A DNA stretch of 44,737 bases, taken from NCBI GenBank assembly GCA_023449855.1, contig JAEXHR010000091.1, positions 1 through 44,737 on the forward strand, in the 5' to 3' direction. The position numbers and the translations under genes are program-made. This DNA is from Pseudomonadota bacterium (GTDB lineage Bacteria > Pseudomonadota > Alphaproteobacteria > Rhizobiales > Xanthobacteraceae). Of the stretch, positions 1 to 8,113 are shown one piece after another. The notes beneath the pieces were generated by a model. The model was given only the letters and a program-made list of their open reading frames with translations, was not told the origin of the DNA and searched no databases. Within the stretch, counting starts at the first letter, position 1. The number at the start of each line of letters is the position of its first letter.

Positions 1-41
1 AACCCCCCCCCCTCCTCCTGCGGCGCCCCCCACCGCGCGGC

Positions 42-118
42 GTCTCGAAGGATGGCCCAGAGCTCCTCGGCCATCCTTCGAGGCTCGCCTTTCACGCGAG
101 CACCTCAGGATGAGGACT
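42..118. repeat. REP-like palindromic intergenic repeat (CTCGAAGGATGG family)
   Basis: A perfect 14-bp inverted repeat, CTCGAAGGATGGCC at 44-57 and its complement at 69-82, encloses an 11-nt loop. It is followed by CCTCAGGATGAGG near 103-115. The same sequence words recur at 5057-5170. It lies just beyond the stop codon of mmsB, so it may act as a 3' end or mRNA-stabilising hairpin. Short palindromic elements of this kind are common between genes in Bradyrhizobium relatives. Confidence 0.7.
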
Positions 119-123
119 GAGAG

Positions 124-1011
124 CTACTTTGCTGCCAGCTTCCGTAGATGGTTCACGATCCCCGAGAAATCGACACCACCCTGCCCGTCTTTGTCAAAGG
201 TCTCATAGATGCTCTCGGCGTGCGCACCGAGCGGCGTCTGTGCGCCGGCCGCCCTGGCGGCCTCCTGCGACAACTTCAGGTCCTTCAGCATCAAGGCTGC
301 GGCAAAGCCGGGCTTGTATTCGTTGTTCGCCGGCGACGTCGGCACCGGACCCGGGACCGGACAATAAGTCGTCAGCGACCAGCACTGGCCCGAAGAGGTC
401 GATGCGACGTCGAACAACGCCTGATGCGACAGGCCGAGCTTTTCGGCCAGCACAAAAGCTTCGCTGACGCCAATCATGGAAATGCCGAGGATCATGTTAT
501 TGCAGATCTTGGCCGCCTGCCCGGCACCGGCATCGCCGCAATGGACGATCTTCTTGCCCATGGCTTCGAGGATCGGTTTTGCCGATGCAAAGGCCTTGGC
601 GTCGCCACCGGCCATGAAGGTCAGTGTCGCGCCCTTGGCGCCACCGGTGCCGCCGGAGACCGGCGCATCCACGGACGGCAGACCCTGCGCCGCAGCAAGG
701 CCATGAGCCTTCCGCGCGCTTTCCACATCGATGGTGGAACAGTCAATCATCAACGCGCCCTTGGACGCCGCCGGGATCACCTCGCTCCACACCGCCACCA
801 CATGCTTGCCGGCCGGCAGCATGGTGATAATCACGTCCGCGCCCTTCACGGCGTCCGTCGCGCTCGCTGCCACCGTGACGCCATCAGCCTTGGCTTGCGC
901 GCGCGAAGCTTCGACGAGATCGAAACCGGTCACCTTATGGCCGGCCTTGACCAGGTTGGCGGCCATGGGGCCGCCCATATTGCCGAGACCGATGAATGCA
1001 ATGCTGGTCAT
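124..1011 (-). CDS. mmsB: 3-hydroxyisobutyrate dehydrogenase
   Basis: This 295-residue cytosolic enzyme should oxidise 3-hydroxyisobutyrate to methylmalonate semialdehyde with NAD+, a late step of valine breakdown. The N-terminal Rossmann motif GLGNMGGPMAANL spans about residues 8-20. The substrate-binding loop DAPVSGGTGGAKG spans about 115-127. The catalytic lysine is K168, in GQAAKICNNM. The stretch YCPVPGPVPTSPANN near residue 215 is typical of true 3-hydroxyisobutyrate dehydrogenases and separates them from other beta-hydroxyacid dehydrogenases. Length is normal for the family. It is the last gene of a leftward four-gene operon and starts 65 nt after the hydrolase stop codon. A palindromic repeat follows it. 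Confidence 0.95.
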   Translation of the reverse strand: MTSIAFIGLGNMGGPMAANLVKAGHKVTGFDLVEASRAQAKADGVTVAASATDAVKGADVIITMLPAGKHVVAVWSEVIPAASKGALMIDCSTIDVESARKAHGLAAAQGLPSVDAPVSGGTGGAKGATLTFMAGGDAKAFASAKPILEAMGKKIVHCGDAGAGQAAKICNNMILGISMIGVSEAFVLAEKLGLSHQALFDVASTSSGQCWSLTTYCPVPGPVPTSPANNEYKPGFAAALMLKDLKLSQEAARAAGAQTPLGAHAESIYETFDKDGQGGVDFSGIVNHLRKLAAK

Positions 1012-1076
1012 ATCCTGCCCTCGTCTGTTTTGATTGTTATCGAATGCCGGCTCCCGCAGTGGAATCCGACTTTCGT

Positions 1077-2141
1077 TCAGAATATCAGCGCCACATCGCG
1101 CGGCGCCAGATAGCGCGCGACGATCTCAGGCGTGACGCCTTTCAGATCGGGCGGCTGCCATTTCGGATTGCGGTCCTTGTCGATGATCGCCGCCCGCACG
1201 CCCTCGACGAAATCGGCGCTGTCGAACACCTCGAGCGCAGCGAGATATTCGCGCGACAGGCATTCCTCGAGCGAGGACGACGCCCGCGCGAGGCGGAGCA
1301 ATTTCAGCGTCACCTTCAAACCGCGCGGGGACTTGTCGGCCATGGCCTTCAACGTCGTCTGCGCAAATTCAGAGCCGTCCTGCTCCAGCGCCGCGACGAT
1401 GTCCTCGACGCTGTCATGGGCAAAGGCACGATCGATCAGCGCGCGTTGCGCGGTGACGGGACCGGTTTGATCGGGAGCTGAAAAGCTCCTGAGCTGCGCC
1501 GTCACCGCTGCGGCATCAGTGCCTGGCACAAGATTCGTCAGTGCTTCGCGCAGTGCCGGCCAGTTGCTGGTGTCGATCAGGACGTCAGCCATGCGGGCGG
1601 CCAGCGCATCGGCGCCATTGGCGTTCTGGCCCGTGAGACCGAAATAGGTACCGAGTTCGCCCGGCGCGCGTGACAGCAGCCAGGTGCCGCCGACATCGGG
1701 GAAAAAGCCGAGGCTCACTTCGGGCATCGCCATCTTCGTCTTCTCGGTGACGATGCGGTGGCTGGCATGGCCGGCGAGACCCACGCCGCCGCCCATCACG
1801 AAGCCGTCCATATAGGCGACATAAGGCTTCGGAAATTTTGCGATGCGCGCGTTGAGGATATACTCCTCGCGCCAGAAAATCTTGCCGAGATCGCCTTTCA
1901 CTTTGGCGCTCTCATAGAGGCCGCGAATATCGCCGCCGGCGCAAAGGCCGCGCTCTCCGGCGCCTTCGAGGATGATTACCGCGACCGAAGGATCGGCTTC
2001 GAATGTATCGAGCGCCGTGACGATCTCGCGCGTCATCTCCAGCGTCAGCGCATTGAGCGCCTTCGGCCGGTTGAGCCGGAGGATGCCTCCCGCGCCCTCC
2101 CTGCGGGCGATCAGATCGCCTTCGACCACACCATCGCTCAT
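1077..2141 (-). CDS. 3-hydroxyisobutyryl-CoA hydrolase (crotonase fold)
   Basis: This 354-residue crotonase-superfamily protein should release 3-hydroxyisobutyrate from its CoA ester in valine degradation. Two motifs mark the hydrolase branch rather than a plain enoyl-CoA hydratase: ERGLCAGGDIRGLYE at about residues 62-76 forms the oxyanion hole, and MPEVSLGFFPDVGGTWLLSR at about 139-158 holds the catalytic acidic residues. The length of about 350 residues and the C-terminal helical extension also fit this branch; ordinary hydratases are about 260. The start ATG overlaps the stop of the upstream acyl-CoA dehydrogenase in an ATGA, so the two are probably translationally coupled. An annotation as generic enoyl-CoA hydratase is less likely given the operon. 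Confidence 0.92.
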   Translation of the reverse strand: MSDGVVEGDLIARREGAGGILRLNRPKALNALTLEMTREIVTALDTFEADPSVAVIILEGAGERGLCAGGDIRGLYESAKVKGDLGKIFWREEYILNARIAKFPKPYVAYMDGFVMGGGVGLAGHASHRIVTEKTKMAMPEVSLGFFPDVGGTWLLSRAPGELGTYFGLTGQNANGADALAARMADVLIDTSNWPALREALTNLVPGTDAAAVTAQLRSFSAPDQTGPVTAQRALIDRAFAHDSVEDIVAALEQDGSEFAQTTLKAMADKSPRGLKVTLKLLRLARASSSLEECLSREYLAALEVFDSADFVEGVRAAIIDKDRNPKWQPPDLKGVTPEIVARYLAPRDVALIF

Positions 2142-3283
2142 CGTGCGCCCTCGATCAGTTTGCGCGACACGATCAGCCGCATGATTTCATTGGTGCCTTC
2201 GAGGATCTGGTGCACGCGCAGATCGCGCACGATCTTCTCGACGCCGTATTCCGCAAGATAACCATAGCCGCCATGCAGTTGCAGCGCCTCATTGGCGACG
2301 TCGAAGCCGACATCGGTGCCGAAGCGTTTGGCCATCGCGCAGAGCATGCTCGCATCGGCATCCTTGCGATCCAGTGCCGCAGCCGCGCGCCACAGGAAGG
2401 TACGCGCAGCCTCCAGTTCGGTTGCCATATCAGCGACGCGGAATTGCAATGCCTGGAATTCGTCAAGCTTCTTGCCGAAGGCTTTCCGCTCTTTCATGTA
2501 GGCAAGCGACTTGTCGAGCGCGGACTGCGCGCCGCCGAGCGAGCACGCGGCGATGTTGAGGCGGCCACCATCGAGGCCGGCCATGGCAATCTTGAAGCCG
2601 ATGCCTTCCGCACCGAGCCTGTTGGCGACGGGCACGCGGGCATTCTCGAAGACCACGGCACGGGTCGGCTGCGCGTTCCAGCCCATCTTGCGCTCATTGG
2701 CGCCGAAGGAGAGACCGGGCGTGTCCTTCTCCACCACCACCGTCGAAACGCCACCCGCACCCTCGCCTCCCGTGCGCACCATGACGACATAGAGATCTGT
2801 ATCGCCCGCGCCGGAGATGAACTGCTTCTGGCCGTTGAGTACATAGTGATCGCCATCGATCACGGCCTTGGTGCGCAACGCGGCGGCGTCCGAACCCGAG
2901 CCCGGCTCAGTGAGGCAATAGCTCGCCAGCAACTCCATGGTGCACAGGCGCGGCAACCACTTCCGGCGTTGCGCATCGCTGCCATAGCTGTCGATCATCC
3001 ACGACGCCATATTGTGGATGGAGATGAAGGCCGAGGTGGTCGGGCAAGCCGTCGCCAACGCCTCAAAGATCAGCGCAGCATCGAAACGCGTCATGGCGGA
3101 GCCGCCGACATCGTCGCGGATATAGATGCCGCCCATGCCGAGCTCGGCGGCGGCGCGCATCACGTCTTTCGGGAAATGCTTGTCCTCGTCCCACTTCAGC
3201 GCGAAGGGCGCGATCTTCTCGGCGGCGAATGCGCGCGCCATATCGCGGACAGCGGTCTGTTCCTCATCGAGAGCGAATTGCAT
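2138..3283 (-). CDS. Acyl-CoA dehydrogenase, probable isobutyryl-CoA dehydrogenase
   Basis: This FAD-dependent dehydrogenase of 381 residues should oxidise isobutyryl-CoA to methacrylyl-CoA and pass electrons to electron-transfer flavoprotein. Family signatures include CLTEPGSGSDAAAL and GQKQFISGAGDTDLYVVMVR in the middle domain. The C-terminal VHQILEGTNEIMRLIVSRKL contains the glutamate (in EGTNE) that serves as catalytic base in the isobutyryl/short-branched-chain group. I chose the start at MQFALDEEQ because AAGG lies 8 nt upstream; a longer reading to 3319 adds 12 unconserved residues. Substrate is inferred mainly from its place between mmsA and the hydrolase. A short/branched-chain acyl-CoA dehydrogenase of another pathway is the alternative. 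Confidence 0.92.
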   Translation of the reverse strand: MQFALDEEQTAVRDMARAFAAEKIAPFALKWDEDKHFPKDVMRAAAELGMGGIYIRDDVGGSAMTRFDAALIFEALATACPTTSAFISIHNMASWMIDSYGSDAQRRKWLPRLCTMELLASYCLTEPGSGSDAAALRTKAVIDGDHYVLNGQKQFISGAGDTDLYVVMVRTGGEGAGGVSTVVVEKDTPGLSFGANERKMGWNAQPTRAVVFENARVPVANRLGAEGIGFKIAMAGLDGGRLNIAACSLGGAQSALDKSLAYMKERKAFGKKLDEFQALQFRVADMATELEAARTFLWRAAAALDRKDADASMLCAMAKRFGTDVGFDVANEALQLHGGYGYLAEYGVEKIVRDLRVHQILEGTNEIMRLIVSRKLIEGAR

Positions 3284-3363
3284 GACGCCCTTCTTTGTTG
3301 ATTGCGGATCAAAAAGCAAACGGCCCGGCGCATCAAGGAAGCCGCCCGGCCGCTGGCATCGTC

Positions 3364-4860
3364 TTACTTCATCAGCGGGATGGAGAATTCCGCGCCTTCC
3401 TTCACGCCGGACGGCCAGCGCGATGTGACCGTCTTGGTCTTGGTGTAGAAGCGCACCGAATCCGGTCCGTGCTGGTTGAGATCGCCGAAGCCCGACTTCT
3501 TCCAGCCACCGAAGGTGTAATAGGCGATCGGCACCGGGATCGGCACGTTGATGCCGACCATGCCGACATTGACGCGGGCTGCGAAGTCGCGCGCCGCATC
3601 GCCGTCGCGGGTGAAGATGGCGACGCCGTTGCCGTAGTCGTGATCCGACGGCAGCGCGAGCGCTTCCTCATAGTCATGCGCACGGACGACCGACAGCACG
3701 GGGCCGAAGATCTCTTCCTTGTAGATGCGCATGTCCTTGGTGACGTTGTCGAACAGACAGCCACCCATATAGAAGCCCTTCTCGTAGCCCTGCATCTTGA
3801 AGCCGCGGCCATCGACGGCGAGCGTCGCGCCTTCCTTGACGCCGATATCGACATAGTTCCTGACGCGCTCGACGGCCTCGGCAGTCACCAAAGGGCCGAA
3901 ATCGGCGGACGGATCGACCGAGGTGCCGATCTTCAGCGCTTCGACGCGCGGAATCAGCTTTTCCATCAGGCGATCGGCGGTGGCCTTGCCGACCGGGACT
4001 GCGACCGAGACGGCCATGCAGCGCTCGCCCGCCGAGCCGTAGCCGGCGCCGATCAGCGCATCCACGGCCTGATCCATGTCGGCATCGGGCATGATCAGCG
4101 CGTGGTTCTTGGCACCGCCGAAGCACTGGCAGCGCTTACCGGTCTGCGCGGCGCGGGTGTAGATGTATTCGGCGATGGAGGTCGAGCCGACGAAGCCGAT
4201 GGCCTTGATGTCCTCGTCGTCGAGGATCGCGTCCACCGATTCCTTGTCGCCGTTCACGACATTGAGGATGCCCGGCGGCAGACCGGCTTCGATCATCAGT
4301 TCGGCCAGCATCATCGGCACGCCCGGATCGCGCTCCGAGGGCTTGAGGATGAAGGCGTTGCCGCAGGCGATGGCCGGGGCGAACTTCCACATCGGGATCA
4401 TGGCCGGGAAATTGAACGGCGTGATGCCGGCGACGACACCGAGCGGCTGGCGCATCGAATAGATATCGATGCCGGGGCCGGCGCCTTCGGTGTATTCGCC
4501 CTTCATGAGATGCGGGATGCCGCAGGCGAATTCGACCACTTCGAGGCCGCGCTGGATGTCGCCCTTGGCGTCCGGCACGGTCTTGCCGTGCTCACGCGCG
4601 AGGCGGTCGGCGAGCTTGTCGTAATCGCGCTGGGCGAGTTCGAGGAACTTCATCATCACGCGCGCGCGGCGCTGCGGATTGGTGTTGGCCCAGGCGACCT
4701 GCGCGGCCTTGGCGTTCTCGACGGCGGCGCGGAGTTCAGCCTTGGAGGCCAGTGCGACCTTGGCCTGCACTTCGCCGGTCATCGGCTCGAAAACATCGGC
4801 GAAACGCCCAGATGTGCCGGCGACTTCCTTGCCACCGATGAAATGTCCGATCGTCTTCAT
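3364..4860 (-). CDS. mmsA: Methylmalonate-semialdehyde dehydrogenase (CoA-acylating)
   Basis: This aldehyde dehydrogenase family enzyme of 498 residues converts methylmalonate semialdehyde to propionyl-CoA with NAD+ and CoA. It ends the valine pathway and also serves thymine and inositol breakdown in some bacteria. Visible motifs are ITPFNFPAMIPMW at about residues 146-158, the NAD-binding FVGSTSIAEYI near 223-233, and the nucleophile C281 in GSAGERCMAVSVAVPVG. The CoA-acylating MmsA branch carries a cysteine-rich CQCFGGAKNHALIMPDAD just before this, and it is present here. GGAGG lies 6 nt before the ATG. It is the first gene of the operon; its promoter must lie in 4861-5056. Confidence 0.96.
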   Translation of the reverse strand: MKTIGHFIGGKEVAGTSGRFADVFEPMTGEVQAKVALASKAELRAAVENAKAAQVAWANTNPQRRARVMMKFLELAQRDYDKLADRLAREHGKTVPDAKGDIQRGLEVVEFACGIPHLMKGEYTEGAGPGIDIYSMRQPLGVVAGITPFNFPAMIPMWKFAPAIACGNAFILKPSERDPGVPMMLAELMIEAGLPPGILNVVNGDKESVDAILDDEDIKAIGFVGSTSIAEYIYTRAAQTGKRCQCFGGAKNHALIMPDADMDQAVDALIGAGYGSAGERCMAVSVAVPVGKATADRLMEKLIPRVEALKIGTSVDPSADFGPLVTAEAVERVRNYVDIGVKEGATLAVDGRGFKMQGYEKGFYMGGCLFDNVTKDMRIYKEEIFGPVLSVVRAHDYEEALALPSDHDYGNGVAIFTRDGDAARDFAARVNVGMVGINVPIPVPIAYYTFGGWKKSGFGDLNQHGPDSVRFYTKTKTVTSRWPSGVKEGAEFSIPLMK

Positions 4861-5056
4861 GCGTTCCTCCAGAGGGAGCCAATTTGGAGGGGATGTTGAT
4901 CAGGCTTTGCCGGGTTTGAAAAGGCCTCGAATGCGCAACGGTTTTGCGAAAATGCAAGCCGGCCGCGATGCTGCGCAGCGAGACAAATGTCATGGCCGCG
5001 ACAATGGGGCAAACGCTCGCGCACAGGGCATTTGCACATGCCGAAATCAGCCCGTG
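4861..5056 (-). promoter_or_regulatory. Leader and probable promoter region of the valine operon
   Basis: This non-coding stretch upstream of mmsA must hold the operon promoter, reading leftward. I found no convincing sigma-70 hexamer pair. Two structured words stand out. TTGCATTTTCGCAA, read on the minus strand near 4944-4957, has inverted TTGC/GCAA arms. GATGCTGCGCAGC at 4967-4979 matches 13 bases of a perfect palindrome in the other divergent catabolic promoter region at 42087-42102. Either could be an operator. The rest of the gap up to the TetR gene (5057-5200) is taken mostly by palindromic repeats. Confidence 0.4.
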
Positions 5057-5170
5057 GCCATCCTTCAAGACGCCGCTGCGCGGCTCCTCAGGATGAGGGG
5101 TGGAGTATGTGGCGCCATAGAAGACCCTCATGGTGAGGAGCCCGCGTAGCGGGCGTCTCGAACCATGCAG
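5057..5170. repeat. Pair of REP-like palindromic repeats
   Basis: Two related units lie back to back. The first is near 5057-5100 (GGCCATCCTTCAAGACGCC, then GCGGCTCCTCAGGATGAGG). The second is near 5125-5168 (CCCTCATGGTGAGGAGC, then GCGGGCGTCTCGAACCATG). They share their key words with the element at 42-118. The pair sits between the 3' end of the TetR gene and the mmsA leader, so it may separate the two transcripts. Confidence 0.7.
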
Positions 5171-5200
5171 GCTCCACACTCTCCCCATCACCCTGGACGT

Positions 5201-5827
5201 TCAGCCTTTCTTAGAGGCCTTCTTCGCAGCCGCACGCTTGGCGGCCGGCGGCGCTGCCGCGCGCTCAAGCACCGTGTCGCGACCGACTTTCAGGAATTCG
5301 TCGGACACCTCTCCGGAGCCCGCGATCCGCGACATCAGGATGGTGCCCATCATGGTGGCGAGCGCGGCAATCGCCTGCTTGCGCGCCGCTGCGGGATCAC
5401 CGGAATACTGCTCCGCAGTCATCTCGATCAGGTCGTCGAGCTTGGCTGCGAAAGCGCGCCGTGTCTTCGGACTCTCTCGCGCAATCTCGGCGCCGAGCGC
5501 AGGCATCGCGCAGCCATGGCCGGGATTATCCCGGTGCTGCGGCGAGAGATAGGTATCGACGAGATGGGCCAGCCGCTCCTCCGGCGCGAGTTCAGCGATC
5601 TGTTGCCGCCGACGCGCAATGGAGCGGTCCATGGCGTAGTCAAACGCCTCGACCACCAGCGCTTCGCGGGAGTCGAAATGCGCATAGAAGCCGCCATGGG
5701 TCAGACCCGCCTCTTTCATCAGATCGGCAACGCCGATGCCATGCGCGCCGCGCTCCCGCAGACGCACCGACGCCTTCTTGACGATACGGGCATGGGTCTC
5801 GGCCTTGTGCTCTTTGGAGTAACGCAT
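5201..5827 (-). CDS. TetR-family transcriptional regulator
   Basis: This is a 208-residue one-component repressor. The N-terminal helix-turn-helix (about residues 24-52) includes GIGVADLMKEAGLTHGGFYAHF, close to the TetR consensus. The C-terminal ligand-binding half is variable, as usual, and ends in an Ala/Lys-rich tail. The start at MRYSKEHKAETHARI was chosen over a TTG at 5860 because the longer form would place a probable operator (ATGAT-N4-ATCAT at 5851-5864) inside the coding region. It is divergent from an enoyl-CoA hydratase gene, and a second copy of the same operator precedes the thiolase gene. I infer that it represses itself and the acyl-CoA genes to its right, with an acyl-CoA as likely inducer. 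Confidence 0.9.
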   Translation of the reverse strand: MRYSKEHKAETHARIVKKASVRLRERGAHGIGVADLMKEAGLTHGGFYAHFDSREALVVEAFDYAMDRSIARRRQQIAELAPEERLAHLVDTYLSPQHRDNPGHGCAMPALGAEIARESPKTRRAFAAKLDDLIEMTAEQYSGDPAAARKQAIAALATMMGTILMSRIAGSGEVSDEFLKVGRDTVLERAAAPPAAKRAAAKKASKKG

Positions 5828-5850
5828 CGGGGTCCATTCCGCCCAAAAAG

Positions 5851-5864
5851 ATGATGGCAATCAT
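5851..5864. promoter_or_regulatory. Probable TetR operator, copy 1 (ATGAT-N4-ATCAT)
   Basis: ATGATGGCAATCAT is an inverted repeat with 5-bp arms and a 4-nt spacer, 24 nt upstream of the TetR start. The same arms and spacer length occur at 6821-6834 in front of the thiolase gene. The position fits autoregulation. This is inferred from symmetry and recurrence only. Confidence 0.5.
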
Positions 5865-5990
5865 ATTAATAGCTCTGCGCGGCGCGCGCAACGCGTCCCG
5901 CCGGAGGCGCTTGACTTTGTGCCGTCTCGCCGCGGAACCTGCATCACCGAGACCGGCAATCAGCACCGGCATACCAGGCGAGAAACACCC

Positions 5991-6761
5991 ATGCATATGC
6001 TCAATCCGCATTGCGGCATCGACCGCGATTCCCGAGGCGTCGTCCGACTGACGATCTGCAATGCGGGATCGCTCAACATTCTCAACACGACGGTGATCAA
6101 CCATGTCCGCGAAGGCATCGAATCCCTCGCATCGGACCGCGATATTCGTGCGCTGATCATCGCCGGCCAGAGCGAGAAAAGCATGATCGGCGGCGCCGAC
6201 ATCAAGGAGATGGCGACGCTGGATCAGCGTTCAGCGGAGACCTTCATTTCCGGCCTGCGCGCCCTTTGCGACGCGCCGCGGCACTTCCCTGCCCCGGTCA
6301 TCGCCCGCATTCCCGGGTGGAGCCTCGGCGGCGGGCTGGAATTCGCCGCGGCCTGCGATTTCCGCATCGCCGCGCATGATGCGAAATTCGCCATGCCGGA
6401 GGTCAAGGTCGGCATTCCGTCGGTAATCCAGGCAGCGCTGCTGCCACGGCTGATCGGCTGGGGACGCGCCCGCTGGCTGATCATGACCGCCGCCACCATC
6501 GACGCACCAACGGCGCTGAACTGGGGCCTCGTCGATGCCGTGGCCGCCGAGGGCGCGCTCGACGCCGAGGTGGAGAAGCTCGTCGAAGCCCTGCTCGAAT
6601 GCGGCCCGGAAGCGCTGCGATCGCAAAAAGCGATGCTGCGTCAATGGGAAGAGCTGCCGCTGAAGGAATCCATGGACCTCAGCGTCGGCGTGTTCGGCGA
6701 GGCCTACCTCACCGGCGAACCGCAAAAGCTGATGGCTGGTTTCATCAACCGCAAGCGATAG
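5991..6761 (+). CDS. Enoyl-CoA hydratase/isomerase family protein
   Basis: This is a 256-residue crotonase-fold protein. The oxyanion-hole region SMIGGADIKEMATLDQ lies at about residues 64-79. The second motif, IPGWSLGGGLEFAAACDFRI, lies at about 105-124, followed by FAMPEVKVGIPSVIQAALLPRL. These are canonical for hydratases of beta-oxidation-type pathways; the exact substrate cannot be read. The chosen start (MHMLNPHCG) leaves about 160 nt for the promoter and operator shared with the divergent TetR gene, and an upstream in-frame reading to 5919 would overlap that region. It is followed by a thiolase, so the two can carry out hydration and thiolytic cleavage in one pathway. Confidence 0.9.
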   Translation: MHMLNPHCGIDRDSRGVVRLTICNAGSLNILNTTVINHVREGIESLASDRDIRALIIAGQSEKSMIGGADIKEMATLDQRSAETFISGLRALCDAPRHFPAPVIARIPGWSLGGGLEFAAACDFRIAAHDAKFAMPEVKVGIPSVIQAALLPRLIGWGRARWLIMTAATIDAPTALNWGLVDAVAAEGALDAEVEKLVEALLECGPEALRSQKAMLRQWEELPLKESMDLSVGVFGEAYLTGEPQKLMAGFINRKR

Positions 6762-6820
6762 CCGAACGGCCCCGCGACAAATCAGGTGGTGCGCCCGTTG
6801 TAATTTCCGCAGCGCATCAT

Positions 6821-6834
6821 ATGATGATCATCAT
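6821..6834. promoter_or_regulatory. Probable TetR operator, copy 2 (overlapping palindromes)
   Basis: ATGATGATCATCAT is a perfect 14-bp palindrome with the same ATGAT-N4-ATCAT form as the site next to the TetR gene. A second perfect palindrome, CATCATATGATG (6815-6826), overlaps it. The site lies 30 nt upstream of the thiolase start, where a repressor would block transcription. Confidence 0.55.
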
Positions 6835-6863
6835 TCAAGTTGATCCTCATGAGAGGCACCGCC

Positions 6864-8060
6864 ATGTCCGCAGCTTCCGATCCCGTTGCCATTCTATCGG
6901 CAGTCCGCACACCGCTCGGCCGCTTCCAGGGCGAGCTGTCCTCATTCAGCGGGCACAAGCTCGGCAGTCATGTCATCAGGAACGCCGTCGAGCGGATCGG
7001 CCTCGCGCCGGAACGGATCGACGAAGTCTTCATGGGCTGCGTTTTACCTGCAGGCCAGGGACAGGCACCGGCGCGGCAGGCTGCGCGCGGCGCGCAGCTT
7101 CCGGACGCGACCGGCGCCACCACCATCAACAAGGTCTGCGGATCGGGCATGAAGGCCACCATGCTTGGCCACGACATCATCGGCGCCGGCTCTGCCGAAA
7201 TCGTCGTTGCGGGCGGCATGGAAAGCATGACCAACGCCCCCTATCTGCTGCAGAAGGCTCGCGGCGGTTACCGCGTCGGGCACGACCGCATCATCGACCA
7301 TATGCTGATGGACGGCCTCGAGGACGCCTATGAGGTCGGCCGCTCGATGGGCGACTTCGGCGAAGCCACCGCCGAAGCCTATCAGTTCACCCGGGCCGAT
7401 CAGGATGCCTATGCCATCGAAACGCTGACCCGCGCGCGCAAGGCGGTGGAGAGCGGCGCCTTTGCCGCGGAAATCGCTCCGCTGTCCATCGTTGAGAAGG
7501 CGGGCAAGCGAGAGATCGCGAGCGACGAACATCCGCTGAAAGTCGATCCCGCCAAGATCCCCAACCTCAAGCCCGCATTCCGCAGCAACGGCACGATCAC
7601 GCCGGCGGCATCATCGGCCAATGCGGATGGCGCTGCGGCGCTCGTCCTCGCCCGCCGGTCCCTGGCTGACCGCGACGGACTTCCCGTGCGCGCGCTCATC
7701 CGCGGCCATGCCACCCACAGCCAGGAACCACAGTGGTTCACCACGGCGCCCATTCCGGCGATCCGCAAGCTGCTCGACAAGGTCGGCTGGTCGGTTGGCG
7801 ATGTCGATCTGTTCGAGATCAACGAAGCCTTCGCTGTCGTGCCGATGGCGGCACAGCGCGATCTCGGCATCCCTCGCGACCGGATCAACATCAATGGCGG
7901 GGCCTGCGCACTCGGCCATCCGATCGGCGCAACCGGCGCCCGGCTGATCGTCACACTGCTGCACGCCCTCGAAGCGCAGGGCCTGAAACGCGGGGTCGCC
8001 GCGCTTTGCATCGGCGGCGGTGAAGCAACCGCCATCGCCGTTGAACGTCTCGCGAACTGA
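6864..8060 (+). CDS. Acetyl-CoA C-acetyltransferase (thiolase)
   Basis: This thiolase of 398 residues cleaves 3-ketoacyl-CoA or condenses acetyl-CoA units. The acyl-accepting cysteine is C92, in NKVCGSGMKAT. The active-site histidine is in GGACALGHPIGATGARL, and the second cysteine is in ALCIGGGEATAIAVE near the C terminus. The last motif reads GGGEA where many thiolases have GGGMG or GGGQG, a modest variant of unknown effect. The start at MSAASDP lies after GAGAGGCACC; the longer reading to 6840 would begin next to the operator-like palindrome. It probably works with the hydratase upstream under TetR control. Confidence 0.93.
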   Translation: MSAASDPVAILSAVRTPLGRFQGELSSFSGHKLGSHVIRNAVERIGLAPERIDEVFMGCVLPAGQGQAPARQAARGAQLPDATGATTINKVCGSGMKATMLGHDIIGAGSAEIVVAGGMESMTNAPYLLQKARGGYRVGHDRIIDHMLMDGLEDAYEVGRSMGDFGEATAEAYQFTRADQDAYAIETLTRARKAVESGAFAAEIAPLSIVEKAGKREIASDEHPLKVDPAKIPNLKPAFRSNGTITPAASSANADGAAALVLARRSLADRDGLPVRALIRGHATHSQEPQWFTTAPIPAIRKLLDKVGWSVGDVDLFEINEAFAVVPMAAQRDLGIPRDRININGGACALGHPIGATGARLIVTLLHALEAQGLKRGVAALCIGGGEATAIAVERLAN

Positions 8061-8113
8061 CTGCAACTTTGGAAGCCGGCGCATAGCGCTCATGCTGGAC
8101 TAAGGGAACAACG

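Noticed and set aside
3295..4899. A 534-codon open frame on the plus strand
   Set aside because: It is antisense to mmsA. The His/Asp/Arg-rich product has no recognisable motif.
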